From: Zygnema cylindricum
Lineage: Eukaryota > Streptophyta > Zygnematophyceae > Zygnematales > Zygnemataceae
Direction of reading: 5' to 3'
Assembly: GCA_037447655.1 (NCBI GenBank)
Contig: JBBHKE010002187.1
Coordinates: forward strand, 1-26,719
Length of the DNA: 26,719 nt
Each line of letters starts with the position of its first letter. The first letter of the stretch is position 1. The translations under genes and the position numbers were made by a program. The notes beneath the pieces are model-generated. The model searched no databases, was not told the DNA's origin, and saw nothing but the letters and a program-made list of their open reading frames with translations. Shown in pieces: positions 9,701 to 18,606 of this stretch.

Positions 9701-9740
9701 GTGGATTGAGGAGGTAGGCGACTCTCTCCCAACTAGCTTG

Positions 9741-9748
9741 TATAAATA
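9741..9748 (+). promoter_or_regulatory. TATA-box-like sequence upstream of the lectin region
   Basis: TATAAATA in the context CTTGTATAAATATTGG, about 560 bp before the first supported lectin exon. It is the only good TATA-like element here outside AT-rich runs. No initiator or first exon could be linked to it. Confidence 0.2.
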
Positions 9749-9966
9749 TTGGCATCTTTGCCACTCCATTACTAATCGCCTGGTTGGGCGTTTTTCAGAG
9801 ATTCTATTTGCTGTGGACTCAGGGGAGCCCAGACTGCACAGGGGTGTAGTCAGATTATCTATTTTTCTTCTAGGGTGGCAGTTGCTCTCGTTGAAAGTGG
9901 GTTAGTCAAAAGCTACCTAGAGGCTTCCTCGATTTTGGTCCAAATGGGGGACACACAATTGCATAA

Positions 9967-10350
9967 ATGGTATGTCTGAAGTAGTTGATCTCGTAAAAGA
10001 TTATCAATCTCTAAAACTCATCTTGAGTCTCTCTACAAATATACAGTTATAAGAATAGTTAACCAAATGTAACTGTTTTCTTAAAAAGTGTTTGAAACAT
10101 TGATGTTGGTTTGTGTCCGTCACATAGACATTGAGGAAATACGACCGTAAAAGGAGTCAGATTGCTACAAATTGACCTTGTGGGTGAACCGTGCTTTTGT
10201 AAGATTTTAAACATAACTTTATGTCGTATATCTTTTCTCACATTTATCACTTCAAATGTCTGACGCTCTCGGTTTGATTGTTTCTTCCTTTTTTCTTTGT
10301 GTAGAGCAAAAGCCACAACCGCCGCCAAACACATTGTCCCCTTCTCAACC
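9967..10350 (+). repeat. Duplicated intron/linker module, copy 1
   Basis: Closely matches 11993-12390 over about 380 bp, from AAATGGTATGTCTGAAGTAG to GCCGCCAAACA. It covers the end of an intron, its T-rich acceptor (TTTCTTTGTGTAG) and the start of the proline-rich exon. Copy 2 has a ~20-nt insertion (CTCCTGTTCAATTTATAC) and lacks about 10 nt. This is a local direct duplication within the lectin gene. Confidence 0.8.
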
Positions 10351-10562
10351 TCCAATATTTTTAAAACCTCAAACACCTCCGTCTCCACCTCCTACTCCCT
10401 CTTTCCCTCCCCCTCGCTCCTCTCCTAGCTCTCCCTCTGAACCTCCTCTTCCCTCTTACCCTCCCCGTCCCTCTCTAACCCCCTTTAACTCTCCCCCAAT
10501 GCCGTTGTCTGGAGTTGTACCTTCCAAGATGGATGGGCAATTTGGGGGGAGGACATCAATGG
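10305..10562 (+). CDS. Proline-rich linker exon of the lectin gene
   Basis: Follows the T-rich acceptor TTTCTTTGTGTAG. Starts QKPQPPPNTLSPSQPP, continues with SPPPTPSFPPPRSSPSSPS and ends GQFGGRTSM before a possible donor G|GTACAA, keeping phase 1. The composition resembles hydroxyproline-rich extracellular linkers. The donor is the weakest part of the call. Confidence 0.55.
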
Positions 10563-11295
10563 GTACAACGGGTTCGTCGTAGAGTAAAAAGAAAGTTGTT
10601 GTGAGTTTTGCAACAATGTTACGAGATGCATTGCTTTTACTTACTTTACCAAAATGAAGAAATGTTGGTTGAAATCCTCTGTCGTCACGAATGTTACTAA
10701 TGTCGGTCGTGGTTCCGCATTTTTCGGATTTTCATGAGGTATTTACAAAATGTGCTTTCTATGAACAAACATCGTCATTTGTAAATTTTCTTTAGAGTTC
10801 CCTCTGAAATTTCATCTCTGCTGGACTTGATCTGACTTTTACTTTTGAATAAACTCAAAAACTCGAGTTATAATCGGGTCCCATTTGGTGAATGTTGGCC
10901 AAGAATCCGTAGTGTTTGGAATTTTCAAAAAATTCAAGTAGTGTGTGATGTTAATGAAAGATTTCTTACACTCGAAATATTACTTGTTGTAGTCAAAAAC
11001 AAAGGAAAATTCAAAAATTATTGTTTAAATTGTGAAATGCGATGTTTTAATGTCCAAACCATTAACATAATTGTGAACTATTTCTTTTTTGTAATTCATC
11101 TCGTTTCTTCTTTGAAAGCATTAACGTCACCTTTACTGCCGGACTTGAATGTGCTAGAAAAGCAATTGTAACGTGTAGTACCTAAAATTTGGACCGTCAC
11201 GTAGTTCAAATATTTACACCTTTTGAAAAATGGGTGAAAAGCATTCGACTAAAATTCAAATTCCTTTCTATTATTGATCTTCTGCCCTTTTCCAG

Positions 11296-11804
11296 ACAAT
11301 GTTGTTGTCAACAAACCTACGGTTATGAGTGACCTATTTTAGGTTGAAGGCCATACACCTGAAAAAGGAGTCAACGTTGACGCTTGGGGCGACTTTTTTC
11401 ACACAGGCAATTATAACTCTTGGTGGAGGGTTGACTTGGGAATAGTAATCCTAGTAGATAATGTGCAACTTTATAATAGACCTCTTGGTGGAGGGTTGAC
11501 TTGGGAATAGTAATCCTAGTAGATAATGTGCAACTTTATAATAGACCGTGTTGTGGGCCTCCGTTTCCATGTGACGTTTGTCAAAGGAGGTTGAACGGTG
11601 TTCAAGTATGGTTAGGAAATAATGTTGGCAGTTGGAATGCAAACGGAAATGTGGAATGCGATCCCCGACTTGTATTTGACTATGACACTGGTTCCTATGG
11701 TTTCCCGTTTGTAAAGGGAAGCAACACATACGGTCGATATGTTTGGGTGCGATTGCCGGAAAATGAATTTTTCCATCTTACGGAAATGAGAGTGCTTCGT
11801 AAAG
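11296..11804 (+). pseudogene. F-type lectin domain exon
   Basis: Acceptor CCCTTTTCCAG (ends 11295), donor AAAG|GTATGT (11805). The frame is 0 up to the duplication and shifts after it; the downstream half reads GIVILVDNVQLYNRPCCG through EMRVLRK. Ends in phase 1, joining to 12348 to give RK-E-QKPPPPP. Confidence 0.75.
11418..11547 (+). repeat. 65-bp exact tandem duplication in the lectin exon
   Basis: 11418-11482 and 11483-11547 are identical. The unit encodes SWWRVDLGIVILVDNVQLYN plus part of the next codons. 65 is not a multiple of three, so the frame changes from 0 to 2 at the junction. Confidence 0.95.
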
Positions 11805-11992
11805 GTATGTTTCAATATACTTTTCTGAAGATTTGTTTCTTTTAAAGCACAAAGCAAGGGTGCATGTTTTACTCGTGTTTTGAATTTTGTTTCCATGTTT
11901 CACAAGAAAAAAATAGTCAAATTTTGATTTCGTATTCATATCACTACAACTACATATGTTGTCTACAAAAAGAAAAGAACAAACACGTGACT

Positions 11993-12390
11993 TTAAATGG
12001 TTTGTCTGATGTAGTTGATCTCGTAAGGGATTATCAATCTCTAAAACTCATCTTGAGTCTCTCTAAAATTCTCCTGTTCAATTTATACAAATATAGAGTT
12101 ATAAGAAAAGCTAACCAAAGGTAACTGTTTTCTTAAAAAGTGTTTGAAACATTGATGTTGGTTTGTGTCCGTCACATGGACATTGAGAAAAGACGGTCGT
12201 AAAAGGAGTCACAATTGACCTTGTGGGTGAACCGTGCTTTTGTAAGATTTTAAACATAACTTTGTGTCGTATATCCTTTCTCACATTCATCACTTTAAAT
12301 GTCTGACGCTCTCGGTTTGATCGTTTCTTCCATTTTTCTTTGTGTAGAGCAAAAGCCACCACCGCCGCCAAACAAATTGTCCCCTTCTAA
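11993..12390 (+). repeat. Duplicated intron/linker module, copy 2
   Basis: Second copy of the 9967-10350 module, 2.03 kb downstream. It contains the intron end, acceptor and first codons (EQKPPPPPNKLSPSKP) of the second proline-rich exon. Confidence 0.8.
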
Positions 12391-12735
12391 ACCTCTATAT
12401 GGTTTAGCTCGTCAAATACCTCTTTCTCCACGTTTTCCTCCATCTTCAGTAAAACTACCATAACCATGTCCATTTTCACCACCACGTCTATTTTCACCTA
12501 CTTCTCCCTCTTCTGTTGTCTCTCTGTTATTCTCATCCTCTCCTCCTTTATCTTCCTTTGTCCAAACCCCCTTTCGTCCCCTGCTTTTATCCCCTCTTTG
12601 CAATATATATTCGACCATTATAGTAATTATTATGATTTTGATGAATTGGCTAATGGAACTCTAGATTTAGCCACTCCATACTAGTTAATGTTATGAGGTA
12701 GAGATGAGAGAGTAGCATATAAAAACAAATTACAG

Positions 12736-12899
12736 AAATTGTAAAAGAAGTATTGAACACAATTATGATGTTTTCTGTTACAAATCGAGGCACAGGTTTG
12801 GTTGCGTTGCACGAACATTGGGCTATGCTCTAAGAACCGAAGAAAAGCTAGGTGGGTTTGTTCAGTACATGTACGACAGGTTATATAAAAGCGTAGTAG
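12736..12899 (+). CDS. Unrecognised candidate exon
   Basis: Between acceptor AAATTACAG and a strong donor GTAG|GTACGT there is an open frame: NCKRSIEHNYDVFCYKSRH, RFGCVARTLGYALRTEEKL, GGFVQYMYDRLYKSVV. It has three Cys and balanced composition, unlike the surrounding AT-rich DNA. It ends in phase 1 like the lectin exons but starts in phase 2, so it does not join them simply. No family recognised. Confidence 0.3.
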
Positions 12900-12922
12900 G
12901 TACGTGTTTTTTTCATGTTTTA

Positions 12923-12963
12923 GTGGGATGGTGGGTGTTTTAATGAGATGGTGGGTGTTTTTG
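12923..12963 (+). repeat. 20-bp tandem repeat
   Basis: Two copies of a unit reading GGGATGGTGGGTGTTTTA / GAGATGGTGGGTGTTTTT, just after the candidate donor at 12900. Confidence 0.75.
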
Positions 12964-12969
12964 TTACGT

Positions 12970-13460
12970 ACATTGTGAAACGGCGACTCAATTTTGTTGA
13001 GCGCCGTAATATATTTTATTTAGTTAGCGTGTGCTTTGTTTTGTGTTACGTTTTAGTTTTGTTCCAGTTTGGTTTAGTTTTGTTTTGAGGGCATAGCATT
13101 ATATTGTATTGTAAGGGGGGTTATTTTTCATTTAGCACCACTTACATTAAGTAGTTTCGTGTGTACTTTTGTATGATTGGTCTACGCGCGTACTTGTATT
13201 CGTCGCCTTACCTTTAGTACTTGCTGGTTTGCGTGTGAGAAGTATATTAGGAATTAGTCGTTTTTGTGAGAGATTATCTTTATGAGGGGAAATTTTTTGG
13301 TGAAATACATTTGTCTTTTGCTGGAGTGCTCTCTTCTTGTAATCTTTGCTTTCGCAACCTTTTCTGTTCTTTCTTCTGTCATCTTGTGTATCGATCCTTC
13401 ATTTTGTATCGGAGCAAGTGTGCTCCATTAACAGTGTGAAAAGTTGGCAAGTATTGCCGC
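12970..13460. other. T/G-rich stretch without a recognised gene
   Basis: Rich in T and G on the plus strand (GTTTTGTTCCAGTTTGGTTT and similar). It precedes an ATG with a strong initiation context at 13462 and could be the leader of a retroelement. No LTR pair or other landmark seen. Confidence 0.3.
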
Positions 13461-13461
13461 C

Positions 13462-13763
13462 ATGGGGAAAAATAAAAAAAAGTCAAAGTTTACACCTTCT
13501 CCAATCGTGGCTCCTAACCTGGATCCACCGGATCTGTCGGATCTGTTTGATTCATCTCTTGAATGAGAAACTAATTTCTTGAACAACTCGTCTGAATCTA
13601 CTTGTGTTTTGTCATTTCTCTACTTACTCTATACTCTAATAACCTCCCTGGTGACTTGTCTTCTGGACCTTTGCTTAAATCTGCTCCGGTATTGGACAAA
13701 TGTGGTGCATGGATTCATCTTCGTCACTCGATACTGCGTGTCAAGGATTCAGTTTGGATTTAG
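13462..13763 (+). pseudogene. Decayed ORF start, possibly a retroelement first protein
   Basis: ATG in the near-ideal context GCCGCCATGG opens MGKNKKKSKFTPSPIVAP, then NLDPPDLSDLFDSSLE and TGA at 13564. Reading resumes with ETNFLNNSSESTC, then after a shift of frame at about 13630 with SNNLPGDLSSGPLLKSAP and VLDKCGAWIHLRHSILRVK to TAG at 13761. The basic start and broken frame suggest a decayed gag-like or LINE ORF1-like protein, but no diagnostic motif is present. Confidence 0.35.
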
Positions 13764-13789
13764 TTTGTCTTTTCAATTGTAATTAGACA

Positions 13790-14285
13790 TGTCTCATTCC
13801 CCCATGTTTTCTTGTGCGGTGGCCAATGTACATGCGGCGTGTTGTGATACGACCACCAATTAAAGTGTGTATTAGGATTTGTGTTATTTAAGTAGGCATC
13901 ATAGGATTAGATAATCATCATTCTCAGACTCAAGTAGGGACAAAATTAGAAACCTGCTTTATTGCAAAAGATAATCGTCCGCTTATTTACATCTTGTATT
14001 TTCCAACTTTTTATAATGGCATGTACTTCCGAAACCATATATTTTTTAAAAGGTTATGTGAAGGCCCTTATTCTCTTCCCCCTTCTAATATCTAATTCTA
14101 TCCTCTGTGACTATCTACGATTTGGAATCTGTGTAACTTGCTTTGATTCGAACAAATGTGAACTTGAAACTCTACAATTACTCAAAATGGCCGAATCTTA
14201 AATTTAGATACTCTTCTTATTTTCACATTTTTTCAAGCGTTCTCCAACATTAATTAAAGAAGGTAAAACAATGCATACCACACTG
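13790..14285. other. No clear feature; weak coding-like relics
   Basis: AT-rich. Short protein-like runs in shifting frames (for example NRPLIYILYFPTFYNGMYF near 13977) may be remains of a retroelement, but nothing can be assigned. Confidence 0.25.
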
Positions 14286-14296
14286 CTACAAAATGG

Positions 14297-14414
14297 CACA
14301 TAAAAGCTTCTCACAAGCAAAAATTAACTGAAGGCGAAATCATCGCCATGTCTACCACATAAAAGCTTCTCACAAGCAAAAAATAACTGAAGGCGAAGTC
14401 ATCGCCATGTCTAC
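14297..14414 (+). repeat. 59-bp tandem duplication
   Basis: 14297-14355 and 14356-14414 differ at two positions only. The unit encodes KASHKQKLTEGEIIAMST. 59 is not a multiple of three, so the two copies lie in different frames. Confidence 0.9.
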
Positions 14415-14565
14415 CAGTATTTCCAGCTTTGCGTTCTTTAATTTAAGCCCCAACTTGAAAGCTGCTGCTTTGCAACTTTTACGGCTCACAAATTTTTTAA
14501 GCGGAAAGCACAAATGCGCTATGATCGGCTCGCTTCCAATTGAGCCACGTGGCAACCTAATCTAG
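14359..14565 (+). pseudogene. Unrecognised protein-like ORF fragment
   Basis: Open frame reading IKASHKQKITEGEVIAMSTS, ISSFAFFNLSPNLKAAAL, QLLRLTNFLSGKHKCAMI, GSLPIEPRGNLI, then TAG. Amino-acid composition looks protein-like, but no start, splice site or family was recognised. Preceded by a frame-shifted duplicate of its first part. Confidence 0.3.
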
Positions 14566-14684
14566 CTCTAGATTCAGATTGGATCAGTTACTCTACGCCC
14601 ACAGGACAATCGAAGCCGCAAAAGACAAGGTAGTATAAATAGTGACTGCCACTGAATAACCAAACAATTTCCAACGATATTAGA

Positions 14685-14780
14685 GTTGACAACACTAATC
14701 CGATCGCTACTGCACTATTTTGACCTAAAATCATAAAAAAGAGTTAACACTATTATTTAAGGGAGTAGACTAAAAGGTGC
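14685..14780 (-). repeat. Dispersed short repeat, copy 2
   Basis: The complement matches 1903-2005 (TACTCCCTTAAATA, TGTTAACT, TTTTATGATTTT, TCAACTCTAATATCG). The adjacent stretch GTGCCACGTCTCTTTGCACTAAA resembles 8078-8100. Confidence 0.45.
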
Positions 14781-14849
14781 CACGTCTCTTTGCACTAAAC
14801 GAGTATTGTATACAGAGAAAATCAATTGATTCACTCCTTTTGTATACAA

Positions 14850-15262
14850 CCTGAAAGTATGAAGTCATGTGTAAAAGTTTATGATCCGTTAATACCTTAC
14901 AAAGACAAAGGCACCACGTTCAACAAGCCTATTTCAATCCATAAAGACATTTCTGTAGGGGGCATACTTTTATTTCTCGTGACACCACACCCTCTAATAA
15001 CTTCTTGTTCACATCTTCCTCAAATTTCGCGTTCAAACATACAATTTTTACATCCATTTGGTCCACATTCTTCTTTTTTATAGTAGCAATTATAATCATC
15101 ATCCTTAAATTTTTGAGAATAACTACAATAACGTAAATCTCCGTATAATCCATCTTTTTTTTTTGTTGGAACCCTTAGCAAAAAATCGTAGGCCTTGTAT
15201 CTAACGACTTCGCGCAAAGTGCCAATTTTGGTTTTAAAAACCCATTTGGCATCAATTGAGGT
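14850..15262 (-). pseudogene. Fragment of copia reverse transcriptase, more decayed copy
   Basis: The minus strand reads IDAKWVFKTKIGTLREVVRYK, a run of frame breaks, then DYTEIYVIVVILKNLRMMI, KKKNVDQMDVKIVCLNA, FEEDVNKKLLEGVVSREIK and CPLQKCLYGLK, followed by a decayed QAPRTW. It aligns segment by segment with the RT of the element at 16960-21595 (KWVFKTKTGASGEVVKYK, QMDVETAFLNGDLDEEVYM, SLYESKQAPRTW) but is more diverged, so it comes from a separate insertion. CAG to TAG and CGA to TGA changes are visible. Confidence 0.8.
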
Positions 15263-15358
15263 GCTGGCAAAATTTGAGACCAACGCCAAAACAGAGTCAC
15301 CTAGCAATAAGGACTCTGAGCGCTCCACCAACCAGCTTAAAGGGGAGACATGGAAAAC

Positions 15359-15412
15359 GGGGTCGGAAATTGGCTGCAAGTGACCCGGGGTCGGAAATTG
15401 GCTGCAAGTGAC
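15359..15412 (+). repeat. 28-bp tandem duplication
   Basis: GGGGTCGGAAATTGGCTGCA followed by AGTGACCC, repeated once. Lies beside the copia RT fragment. Confidence 0.85.
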
Positions 15413-16109
15413 ACTAGGGCAACGAGACACCTCCATCGTGAAAATGAAGGGAGTCTCATTGAAGCATGCATCAAGCATGCGAGGAGGAGAGATTGCCATG
15501 GTGTCACAAAAATTCCAATCAAGGAAGACAAAAGTGACCAGTGCTAGCCGCCCACAAAACAAAGAGGCACGACCGCATCCAAAGACTACAAATCAAACCA
15601 CAACAACAAACTCAAAACAATACATCTCACAGAAAGTGAAAAATGTGAAAATGAGTTTGCCACATAGTTGAGCGTCATGGCTTACCACCTGAGGCTTACG
15701 TCATTGTTTTGAAACAACAAGAACACCCTCAAAACTTTAGAATATACCTTTTTTGTCATTTTCTTAATTCATCATCTAGTATTTTTTATGGGTCTTGTTT
15801 AAAACCTTCTTCAATGTATCCTTATATTAGAATAGGTAATAGGTGACCTCCTCCATAATCAAAATATGAGTTCCCTATGAACCTGCACCTTTTTCAATCA
15901 AGCTTTTTCAATCAAGTTATTGTCTATCCTATTCCCTGTCAAAAAAGCTCTGGTAAACCCGAATCCTCTCTAATAGCGACCTCGTATCTCTAACTAACTG
16001 TGGCGACGTCCCCACTAAGCTTATGTTTGATGCCCCATAAAAACTTTAACTCTCACCAATATATAAGCGTGCCTAGGCTACATATTTAGTGATTGTATAA
16101 ATTATATTT
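15413..16109. other. No feature recognised
   Basis: Mixed-composition sequence. Short open frames on both strands around 15410-15670 have no recognisable product. A 15-bp direct repeat TTTTTCAATCAAGCT / TTTTTCAATCAAGTT lies near 15890-15920. Confidence 0.3.
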
Positions 16110-16310
16110 TTGACCAGATTCCTTAAGGTATTTATAAAATGGCCTTTAGGATCCCTCTCTACTCACTCTATTTTTAACACTCGAAGGACTAAAAAAAATC
16201 TCAAAATTAAGGACGTAGTTGACTTCCCTCGGCCCAAAAATCAAAGCCAATTGTTAACATCGTTATTTACAAATTTATCTAGGTTTTCTAAACTTAACGT
16301 ATTTTTTTAG
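16110..16310 (+). pseudogene. Possible Ty3/gypsy reverse-transcriptase relic
   Basis: The open frame contains LKIKDVVDFPRPKNQSQL, followed by LTSLFTNLSRFSKLNVFF. This resembles the gypsy motif around I..FP.PKN..QL.SFLGL..YYR.F that follows the RT fingers and palm. No catalytic YLDD is seen and the flanks are full of stops, so this is a weak but specific match. Confidence 0.4.
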
Positions 16311-16595
16311 ATGTTTTAGATATTATATCTTGCTAATCCTCTTGGCTCATGATTTATGTATCTTTTTACTCTAAGTTTCTCTTTTAACCCTTCATAAGGC
16401 TCTTGGAGATACCCTTAAGGGACCAATTGTAAAGCAAAAAAAAGAAGAATTTCTTGGAAAAGAAGAAACCTAGCACAAAATTTCCTATTGTCCGTATACA
16501 AATTATTGCCTTATTTAAGTTATAACTCAAATTAAGAATCATCTTAACACGTTGCCTATGCTCTCATGCTTTTCTTAACCCCAGACCTTTGTTTT

Positions 16596-16791
16596 GAGAT
16601 AGAGAGTGGTCTTTGACGTGCGCGGCGATACACACTCTCCCCTTCAAGTGAAGAGGATGTCCACCCGGGTTCGATTAAGGTTGGGGGTATCGCTATGAGA
16701 TGGAGAGTGGTCTTTGACGTGCGCCGCGATACACACTCTCCCCTTCAAGTGAAGAGGATGTCCACCCGGGTTCGATTAAGGTTGGGGATAT
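16596..16791 (+). repeat. SINE-like tandem dimer (101-bp period)
   Basis: Two nearly identical ~95-bp units (16596-16690, 16697-16791). Each has GATAGAGAGTGGTC (A-box-like) and, about 60 nt later, ACCCGGGTTCGATTAAGG (pol III B box, GGTTCGATT). A stem GAGAGTG/CACTCTC lies inside. The arms do not fold as a proper tRNA acceptor or T stem, so this is not a tRNA gene; a tRNA-derived SINE is the best guess. Confidence 0.5.
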
Positions 16792-16959
16792 CTAAACCTA
16801 AAGCTCCAGATACAGATGAGATTTAATTTGCCGCCTTTGACATTGATACTCGAAATTTTCTAGCTTCTCAAACTAAAATCTCTCCCTCCCATGTTGTTTA
16901 ATGGCTTTCCTATATATAGCTCCAAAGTGTTCTTTGAGACTTATAACTGAAGGTATGAA

Positions 16960-17757
16960 TGTTGATAGCTGTCCCGTGAAAGGATCGATAATAAGCTCAG
17001 AGCTCACTAACGAACAATTATAACAATTATAGCAGCAGAAACATTCAAATAAAACATTGAATCAACATTGAAGAGATATTTCGGAAATATTTTCACATTA
17101 ATACAAAACCGAAATTACAATTTCTCTTGTATCTCTTCTATTCCTCCATATATATCCAATTGATTGTTGATTGATTTAACTCAAGTCCAGGCTCCTTTAA
17201 ATACTTAGCAATTCTTGTGCTCAAAGATACCTAGAATTTTGCCACTTGTCCGCAGATTAGACTAGAACACTAAATTTCACTAATGACTGAAACATTGCAA
17301 TACGACAAGTGAAAACGAAAGTACTATAGAAATCTAAAAGTACAATGGTACTCAAATAAACGTACAGAAATATCTACGCGAAATTACAATTTTGTCGCGA
17401 AGGGAAACATACAGTACACCGCCAATCGTTATTAGCGTGTAAGTTTTTTAGCGTATACGAATAATTAGCGTAGTTTACGCTAATTGGGAATTTGAAAATT
17501 TTCGAAGAAATCGTCTATTCTAATTAGGAATTAGGGTTTTTTTCTTATAGTGTGGATAATTCTATTTGAGAATAAAAACAAAAAAAAACGGGACGGAATT
17601 AGCGTTCACAACACTAATAACGATTGGCGGTGTACTATTGGCAGTGTACTTTTGCGAAAATGAGCGTACTAGTACTTTCGCGATGCATCTTTAATAAAGT
17701 GAAGTACCGAATCGAATTGATTCTTCCCACGCACGATTCTTTCAATGAATCGTAACA
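16960..17757 (-). repeat. 3' LTR of the copia element (boundaries inferred)
   Basis: Starts TGTTACGATTC right after the polypurine tract and probably ends GACAGCTATCAACA at 16960, giving TG...CA ends. It contains TATATATGG on the minus strand near 17150. About 570 bp without the 226-bp MITE insertion. With no 5' LTR in the window the inner end cannot be confirmed. Confidence 0.5.
17412..17637. mobile_element. Short MITE inserted in the copia LTR
   Basis: Termini CAGTACACCGCCAATCGTTA and the complement of TAGTACACCGCCAATCGTTA; at least 23 matching bases. TA precedes the left end; the right flank is altered. 226 bp, no ORF. Same terminal family as 5230, 7395 and 23148. Confidence 0.75.
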
Positions 17758-17769
17758 TTCCCCCTCTTC
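17758..17769 (-). other. Polypurine tract of the copia element
   Basis: GAAGAGGGGGAA on the minus strand, directly before the TGTTA start of the LTR and shortly after the end of RNase H. This is the expected plus-strand priming site. Confidence 0.75.
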
Positions 17770-17790
17770 ATTGAAGAATCGTCTATATCA

Positions 17791-18606
17791 CAATAACCCT
17801 AATTTAGGTCTTCCTCTTAAAAGTACATCAAACGTCGCCGCATTAGTAAGCATATCGGCAGCTTCCTCAAGTGTCGAAACATACAAAAATTCTACTTCTT
17901 TTGCCGCAAACAAATCTCGTACAAAATGCCATTGAATCCGTATATGTTTAGTGCGTTTGTGAAAAACGGGATTTTTCACAAGTGCCATCAAACTCATACT
18001 ATCCGTAAAAAAATTTAGGCATCCAATCGAAAATCCAAGTTCGCCTAACATTTCCCTTATCCATATTGACGCCTTGCTTGCGTGGCCCGCCGCCATATAC
18101 TCGGCCTCCGTTGAACTTAGTGCCACGGTTGGTTGTAAACGTGAACTCCACGATATCGCCGCTTCACCAAACACGAACGCGTATCCGGACATGGATTTTC
18201 CCGAATCGAAATCTCCGCCCCAATCGGCGTCGCAATATCCGATGCACTCCAATGATTAGCTTTTAGATTTAAAAACAAGGTCGATATCGATAGTACCCGC
18301 CAAGTAACGAAATATACGCTTGACGGCCTCCCAGTGCGATTTCTTAGGCGCTTCACAATATCGACTTACAATTGAAACGACCGCCGAAATACCAGGCCGC
18401 GTACCAACACTTAGGTACATTAAACTCCCAATCGTTTCGCGGTACGGTACATCTACCGTTGCTTCTTCCTCAAACTTTCGCAATTGACTTTTTGCATCCA
18501 TGGGCGTCGAAATTGGTTTTGCGCCAATCATAGAAAATCGCGCTATTACCTTCTTACAATATTGCGTTTGATTTAACTTTATATCCCCCTTCTCATTACG
18601 AATCAC
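17791..18606 (-). pseudogene. Copia RT C-terminus and RNase H
   Basis: Reads VIRNEKGDIKLNQTQYCKKV, then IGSLMYLSVGTRPGISAVVS, and after TAA (18258-18256) LECIGYCDADWGGDFDSGKS, GYAFVFGEAAISWSSRLQ and VALSSTEAEYMAA. These are copia thumb and RNase H motifs with the catalytic Asp of CDADW and Glu/Asp of TEAEY and FTDS. Both stop codons (18609-18607, 18258-18256) are TAA where Gln would fit. It normally degrades the RNA strand during reverse transcription. Confidence 0.85.

Larger units (their letters stand above)
10305..12463 (+). pseudogene. F-type (eel-fucolectin-like) lectin with proline-rich linkers, damaged, 5' part not found
   Basis: Three exons fit in one phase (1-1): 10305-10562 proline-rich linker (PPSPPPTPSFPPP), 11296-11804 lectin domain, 12348-12463 second linker ending at TAA. 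The lectin exon shows NVVVNKP, FFHTGNYNSWWRVDLG, the vicinal Cys pair in NRPCCG, RRLNGVQVWLG, and GRYVWVRLPENEFFHLTEM at its end, the full order of an F-type lectin domain. Such proteins bind fucose-type glycans outside cells. The R-x-D part of the fucose motif is not kept (R-P-C), so binding may differ. Two defects: TAG at 11340-11342 in frame, and a 65-bp tandem duplication (11418-11547) that shifts the frame. Without the duplication the exon is 444 nt, in phase. Either a pseudogene or a gene with an assembly error. No signal peptide exon was found upstream. Confidence 0.7.

Noticed and set aside
16660-16690. tRNA gene
   Set aside because: A B-box sequence is present, but T-arm and acceptor-stem pairing fail and no anticodon arm can be placed. 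Treated as SINE-like.
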